From Acinetobacter johnsonii CIP 64.6 (GTDB lineage Bacteria > Pseudomonadota > Gammaproteobacteria > Pseudomonadales > Moraxellaceae), in the NCBI RefSeq assembly GCF_000368045.1, contig NZ_KB849230.1, forward strand, positions 317,892 to 381,891: DNA of 64,000 nucleotides, read 5' to 3'. The notes beneath the pieces are model-generated. The model was not told where the DNA came from and searched no databases. It worked only from the letters and a program-made list of their open reading frames with translations. Position 1 is the stretch's first letter; each line of letters opens with the position of its first letter. A program made the position numbers and the translations under genes. Of this stretch, positions 60,411 to 64,000 are shown one piece after another.

Positions 60411-62042
60411 TTACTCCACAAAACGGCCTTTGATGGCAAACAAACCTTGTGGACGTTTTTGAATAAACAAAATCACAAGAACCAGTAGAATAATTTTTGC
60501 AAGAACAGCCCCCATCCCAATTTCAAGGACTGTACCGCTGATCCCTAAACCAAGCGCCGCCAATACCGCTCCCCAAACTTGCCCGACACCACCTACCACA
60601 ACGACCAAGAAAGCATCGATAATATAGTTCTGACCCAAATCAGGCCCAACATTGCCCACCTGTGCTAAAGCACAGCCTGCTAGACCAGCCAGCCCAGAAC
60701 CCAGCCCAAAGGCCAACATATCGATACGGCTAGAGCGAATACCGACAGCACGTGCCATTTGACGGTTTTGTGTCACTGCACGAACAAACAGACCAAAGCG
60801 GGTTTTATTAAGCAGGTGAACCAACAGCAGTAGCACCGCAACCGTAAACACAATAATGGCAATCCGGTTATACGGCAGCATTAAACTTGGACTCAGCGCA
60901 ATACCGCCCGATAACCAAGAAATATTCGAGACTTCAACATTTTGTGCGCCAAAAATCATCCGCACCAATTGCATCAAAATCAGACTGACCCCAAAAGTGG
61001 CCAACAAGGTTTCTAGCTGACGACCGTAAAGTGGACGAATCACCGTCCGTTCAATCAACATGCCAATTAAGGCGCTCACCAAAAAGGCCGCAGGAATTGC
61101 AGCAATCAAATACCAATCGACATAGCTACCCAAGTAGGTCTTAAACAGGCTTTGCACCACATAGGTGGTATAGGCCCCAATCATAATCAACTCGCCATGC
61201 GCCATATTAATCACACCAAGCAGGCCATAGGTAATGGCCAAACCGAGCGCTGCTAGCAGTAAAATACTGGCCGTACTGAAACCTGAAAACACATGCCCTG
61301 CCCATTCACTGGCTTGGATGCGGGTTTTAATCTGACTTTTGGCATCTACCAACACAGCTTTGAGTTCGGGGTTCAAATTTGATTGAGTTAAAGCCTGCTC
61401 AACCAGTGCCAGCACCTCGGGACGGTTGGAATCGGTAAGGACTTTAGCAGCCTGAATTTGGACTAAAACATCTGGACTTTCAAAGTCGAGGCGCGCTTTG
61501 AGCTGTGCCAAGCGCTGTTTAACTTTATTATTTTGTTCATGCAGATAGAGCTGATTAATCTGCGCAACATTCAGCTCAGACAAATTATTTTCTAAAATAT
61601 CAATGGCTGCTAAACGTTGGGCAGATTCTTCAGATTTTAATTTGGCCTGTGCCTGTCCAAAGTTTAAGGCTTTACGTAAGGTGTTGACCAAAGTGACCTG
61701 AGACAAATCCCCCGGCCAAGTTTCAATCACTTGCTCATCGAGATAACGCAATAATTTTTCATTATTTTTTAAAATATATGTCGTGCCTGCGCTGTCCCGA
61801 TACAGCTCATCATTGTCGATCAGTGCCACCAATCGATCAAATTCTTCAATCGTCCCCGGCCATTGGTTGAGCATGGCACGGCGCTCAGCAAACTCAGCTT
61901 TGACAAAACGTTGAATCGTATCATTCGATGCTGATACGCTTTGGGTCTGAGCAGAAAGTTGAGCCTCTTCAGCCCAAATACTGCTACTCACGAGCTGTGC
62001 CATTACGCACAGCAGTGCGGCACAAAAAAAATTAAGATTCAT
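60411..62042 (-). CDS. urtB: Urea ABC transporter, permease subunit UrtB
   Basis: LivH-type permease of 543 residues. It differs from LivH by a long exported N-terminal region of about 240 residues: signal peptide (to WAEEAQL), then a helical, HEAT-like domain. The membrane part begins at about residue 245 with LGVINMAHGELIMIGAYTTY and contains GLAGCALAQVGNVGPDLGQNYIIDAFLVVVVGGVGQVWGAVLAALGLG in stretches. The N-terminal extension is normal for proteobacterial UrtB. It follows urtA after a 96-base gap with a hairpin. Confidence 0.94.
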   Translation of the reverse strand: MNLNFFCAALLCVMAQLVSSSIWAEEAQLSAQTQSVSASNDTIQRFVKAEFAERRAMLNQWPGTIEEFDRLVALIDNDELYRDSAGTTYILKNNEKLLRYLDEQVIETWPGDLSQVTLVNTLRKALNFGQAQAKLKSEESAQRLAAIDILENNLSELNVAQINQLYLHEQNNKVKQRLAQLKARLDFESPDVLVQIQAAKVLTDSNRPEVLALVEQALTQSNLNPELKAVLVDAKSQIKTRIQASEWAGHVFSGFSTASILLLAALGLAITYGLLGVINMAHGELIMIGAYTTYVVQSLFKTYLGSYVDWYLIAAIPAAFLVSALIGMLIERTVIRPLYGRQLETLLATFGVSLILMQLVRMIFGAQNVEVSNISWLSGGIALSPSLMLPYNRIAIIVFTVAVLLLLVHLLNKTRFGLFVRAVTQNRQMARAVGIRSSRIDMLAFGLGSGLAGLAGCALAQVGNVGPDLGQNYIIDAFLVVVVGGVGQVWGAVLAALGLGISGTVLEIGMGAVLAKIILLVLVILFIQKRPQGLFAIKGRFVE

Positions 62043-62075
62043 AATATGACGTCCTTAAGCTTGTTTAAAACACCC

Positions 62076-62089
62076 CACATCGGGATGTG
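62076..62089 (-). promoter_or_regulatory. Hairpin in the urtA-urtB gap
   Basis: CACAT (62076-62080 region) pairs with ATGTG (62085-62089) across CGGG. A second pairing (GAGCC/GGGCT...) lies closer to urtA and is followed by TTTT. Such structures between binding-protein and permease genes often lower downstream expression or protect the urtA mRNA; this is inference. Confidence 0.4.
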
Positions 62090-62138
62090 CTTACTGAAAA
62101 GCCCACAGCGATCGCAGCAGGCTCAATGCTTAAGAAAA

Positions 62139-63422
62139 TTATTTAGGAATGTACGGACTCCAAGGTTCCGCCTTAATCACATTTGGTGTTTTATACACCA
62201 CATCAAACTGACCATCACCACGAATTTCACCAATCATCACTGGTTTTTGTAGATGATGATTTTCAGCATCCATTTTTAAGGTATAGCCTGAAGGTGCTTT
62301 GAATTCTTGACCTGCCATCGCAACGCGAACTTTATCAACATCGGTACTGCCTGCCTTTTCAACCGCTTGCTTCCACATATTGATGCCCACATAGGTGGCT
62401 TCCATCGGGTCATTGGTCACGATTTTGTCTGCATTCGGCAGCTTATACTGCACTGCATACTGCTTCATTTTATTCACAAATTCAGTATTGGTCGGGTTTT
62501 TCACCGACATGAAATAGTTCCAAGCAGCCAAATGTCCAACCAATGGTTTGGTATCAATACCACGGAGTTCTTCTTCACCCACAGAGAAAGCCATGACTGG
62601 AATATCCGAAGCTTTAATGCCTTGGTTACCCAGCTCACGATAGAACGGTACGTTAGAATCGCCATTGATGGTTGAAATTACTGCAGTTTTCTTACCCGCA
62701 GCAAATTTCTTCACATTTCCAACAATGGTTTGATAGTTACTATGACCGAAGGGGGTGTACTCTTCCATGATGTCCGCATCGGCCACACCTTTGGACTTCA
62801 AGAACGCACGTAAAATTTTATTGGTGGTGCGTGGGTAGACATAGTCCGTACCGAGTAGAACAAAGCGCTCTGCTTTACCGCCCTCTTCGCTCATCAAATA
62901 TTCCACCGCAGGAATCGCCTGTTGGTTCGGTGCGGCGCCTGTATAGAAAATATTTTTCGACTGTTCCTGCCCCTCATATTGCACTGGATAGAACAATAAA
63001 CCATTCAACTCTTCTACCACAGGTAACACTGACTTACGCGATACCGATGTCCATGAACCAAAAATCACCGCGACTTTATCTTGGGTAATGAGTTGTCGTG
63101 CTTTTTCAGCAAATAAAGGCCAATCAGATGCTGGATCGACTACGACAGGTTCTAATTTTTTACCCAGCACCCCACCATTGGCATTAATTTCATTGATGGT
63201 CATCAAGGCCGTATCTTTGAGTGAGGTTTCAGAAATTGCCATGGTGCCTGAGAGCGAGTGCAAAATTCCGACTTTGATGGTGTCACCACTGCTCACTGCC
63301 GCTGTTGGCTCAGACGTTGCTGTTTCCGCTTTCTCCGCAGGTTTTGAACAACCTGTCAAAGCAATAGTCCCCATCATTGCAGTTGCAAGGAATGTTTTCG
63401 TGAGTAATTTTTGTTGGAACAT
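62139..63422 (-). CDS. urtA: Urea ABC transporter, substrate-binding lipoprotein UrtA
   Basis: Periplasmic urea-binding protein, 427 residues. The signal peptide ends in a lipobox (IALTGCSKP), so it is probably membrane-anchored. Typical UrtA blocks are GDTIKVGILHSLSGTMAISETSLKD, WTSVSRKSVLPVVEELNGLLFYPVQYEGQE in parts, YVYPRTTNKILRAFL, and SDIPVMAFSVGEEELRG. The ATG at 63422 follows GGAG. It is first gene of the operon, with a sigma-54-type promoter about 60 bases upstream of the start. Confidence 0.96.
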   Translation of the reverse strand: MFQQKLLTKTFLATAMMGTIALTGCSKPAEKAETATSEPTAAVSSGDTIKVGILHSLSGTMAISETSLKDTALMTINEINANGGVLGKKLEPVVVDPASDWPLFAEKARQLITQDKVAVIFGSWTSVSRKSVLPVVEELNGLLFYPVQYEGQEQSKNIFYTGAAPNQQAIPAVEYLMSEEGGKAERFVLLGTDYVYPRTTNKILRAFLKSKGVADADIMEEYTPFGHSNYQTIVGNVKKFAAGKKTAVISTINGDSNVPFYRELGNQGIKASDIPVMAFSVGEEELRGIDTKPLVGHLAAWNYFMSVKNPTNTEFVNKMKQYAVQYKLPNADKIVTNDPMEATYVGINMWKQAVEKAGSTDVDKVRVAMAGQEFKAPSGYTLKMDAENHHLQKPVMIGEIRGDGQFDVVYKTPNVIKAEPWSPYIPK

Positions 63423-63479
63423 CTTGATTTTCTCCAAACTTGAAACTTAGGGTGCATTTTGCAATGCATGATTGTTATT

Positions 63480-63496
63480 CGCGCTATGAGTGCCAA
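63480..63496 (-). promoter_or_regulatory. Sigma-54 (-24/-12) promoter of urtABCDE
   Basis: On the minus strand TTGGCACTCATAGCGCG matches the RpoN consensus TTGGCAC-N5-TTGC: the -24 element is perfect and the -12 GC is at the right distance (10 bases between GG and GC). Transcription would start near 63470, about 48 bases before the urtA ATG. Nitrogen (NtrC) control of urea uptake is established in other bacteria. Confidence 0.7.
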
Positions 63497-63638
63497 TTCA
63501 ATTTCTATGCCAAGCAGGGTTTTACTATATAAAAATCATTGTAAAAATTTTAATTATTTTAATATTTTTCAATCATTTATTTATTTTTAAATGCACTGTA
63601 TTTTAGGTAGATTTTCGCCCAAATGGCTACTTTTTTGC

Positions 63639-63652
63639 ATACAAACTTGTAT
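63639..63652. promoter_or_regulatory. Palindrome upstream of urt promoter
   Basis: A perfect dyad ATACAA-ac-TTGTAT (63639-63652), overlapping TTGTATACA. This style is common in operators of GntR-type regulators. It lies about 150 bases upstream of the predicted sigma-54 promoter, in the range of an enhancer or operator. The protein that binds it is unknown. Confidence 0.4.
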
Positions 63653-63751
63653 ACATCATTTGTTCCAAATCAATTCATTTCGCCTAATTCAATTGATTGA
63701 CTGAAAAATTGTGCACAGATTAAGCGCAATCTTATGGCCCATCTGCGCAAC

Positions 63752-63778
63752 AAAAAGCCCGCAATGTACGGGCTTTTT
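63752..63778. terminator. Intrinsic terminator beside IS5-family element
   Basis: AAAAAGCCCG (63752-63761) / CGGGCTTTTT (63769-63778), 7-nt loop. It does not follow any gene that is visible here; it may belong to a gene now separated by the IS element. Confidence 0.82.
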
Positions 63779-63793
63779 ATTTTTAGATTAAAA

Positions 63794-64000
63794 GGGCTTT
63801 GTTGCACAAAGATTTGAAATGCAAAGCGCCCCTAATTGAGCCAAATTTAAGGCGTAACTTGGGTAAGTGGTCGACCTAATTCCGTAAATCTGTTAAGGAC
63901 TGCTACACGTGCATGGATCTCATTCACTTGGCTATCAAAACTCCTTGCACTGAGTTTATCTCCTAATAATTTGATGCAATGCATCTTAGTTTCAACCAAA
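63794..64000 (-). mobile_element. IS5-family insertion sequence, left part only
   Basis: A terminal inverted repeat beginning GGGCTTTGTTGCACAAA at 63794 is of the IS5/IS903 type. It is followed 53 bases later by the stop codon of a transposase read on the minus strand. The element continues beyond the right edge of the window, so the other end and any target duplication cannot be seen. Exact outer base (63794 or 63795) is uncertain. Confidence 0.8.
63847..64000 (-). CDS. IS5-family transposase, C-terminal fragment (runs off window)
   Basis: The minus strand encodes the last 50 residues of a transposase: VETKMHCIKLLGDKL, SARSFDSQVNEIHARVAVLNRF and TELGRPLTQVTP, then TAA (63849-63847). ETKM...LLG.KL.AR.FD.QV.E...R.AVLNRFT..G.P is the standard C-terminal end of IS5/IS903-type transposases and includes the catalytic Glu helix. 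The N-terminal part lies outside the window. Confidence 0.85.
   Translation of the reverse strand, partial: LVETKMHCIKLLGDKLSARSFDSQVNEIHARVAVLNRFTELGRPLTQVTP

Noticed and set aside
1..64000. CRISPR arrays, tRNA or rRNA genes, prophage genes
   Set aside because: No regularly spaced repeats, no tRNA-like cloverleaf with CCA end and no rRNA or phage structural genes were recognised by reading; a tool scan would be needed for certainty.

Overview
The window is a stretch of a Gammaproteobacterial chromosome that fits Acinetobacter. Support comes from the modest GC content, the order murG-murC-ddl-ftsQ-ftsA-ftsZ-lpxC with a DUF721/DciA gene and an M23 peptidase next to it, pyrE head-to-head with a Crc/ExoIII gene, three-lipoyl AceF beside AceE, and several typical Moraxellaceae outer-membrane proteins. 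The species cannot be fixed from the sequence alone. Most of the window is core genome. Accessory pieces are one complete IS3-family element, the edge of an IS5-family element, and a small AT-rich two-gene unit.

Layout. 1-3.0 kb: 3' part of a dimethylsulfone monooxygenase (SfnG-like), a DoxX-like/SDR pair and riboflavin synthase. 3.1-11.5 kb: acetyl-CoA synthetase, an MscS channel, rsmE, a block of three hairpins, waaA, an ArsR regulator with its Old Yellow Enzyme, and prfB with the classical +1 programmed frameshift. 11.9-13.6 kb: two tandem outer-membrane paralogues. 13.7-21.4 kb: recJ-pdxH-glmM, guaB, two small metalloprotein genes, and a GDT1-type manganese exporter behind a yybP-ykoY (Mn2+) riboswitch. 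21.6-26.3 kb: aceE-aceF. 26.5-36.0 kb: M23 peptidase, dciA, and a dcw cell-division/cell-wall cluster that stops at murG without ftsW. 36.4-39.0 kb: gshB, a glutathione peroxidase divergent from an OhrR-type regulator, and a DUF3565 gene. 39.1-44.0 kb: TonB siderophore receptor, a truncated Ada-type protein, pyrE and crc/xth.

44.0-46.2 kb is the most unusual part. A perfect long hairpin is followed by a stretch of about 155 nt with nine GGA motifs, several in hairpin loops, ending in an intrinsic terminator. It looks like an Rsm/Csr-type CsrA-sequestering small RNA. Next comes an ArsC/Spx-family gene whose stop codon has been interrupted by the IS3 element (3-bp target duplication CAT), giving the protein a new seven-residue tail encoded by the IS inverted repeat.

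46.2-57.8 kb: DUF2147 protein, esterase, azoreductase, membrane diguanylate cyclase, GST, DsbD, outer-membrane proteins, an ankyrin-like protein, a ribosome-hibernation-type protein, a Tsx-like channel, a GNAT acetyltransferase, and an AT-rich pair of unknown genes (three-TM protein plus small basic protein). 57.8-63.5 kb: the urtABCDE urea ABC transporter, preceded by a good sigma-54 promoter match, as expected for nitrogen control. The last 200 bases are the 3' end of an IS5-family insertion sequence.

No tRNA, rRNA or CRISPR array was seen. Functional statements are by recognition of families and motifs; no database search was run.
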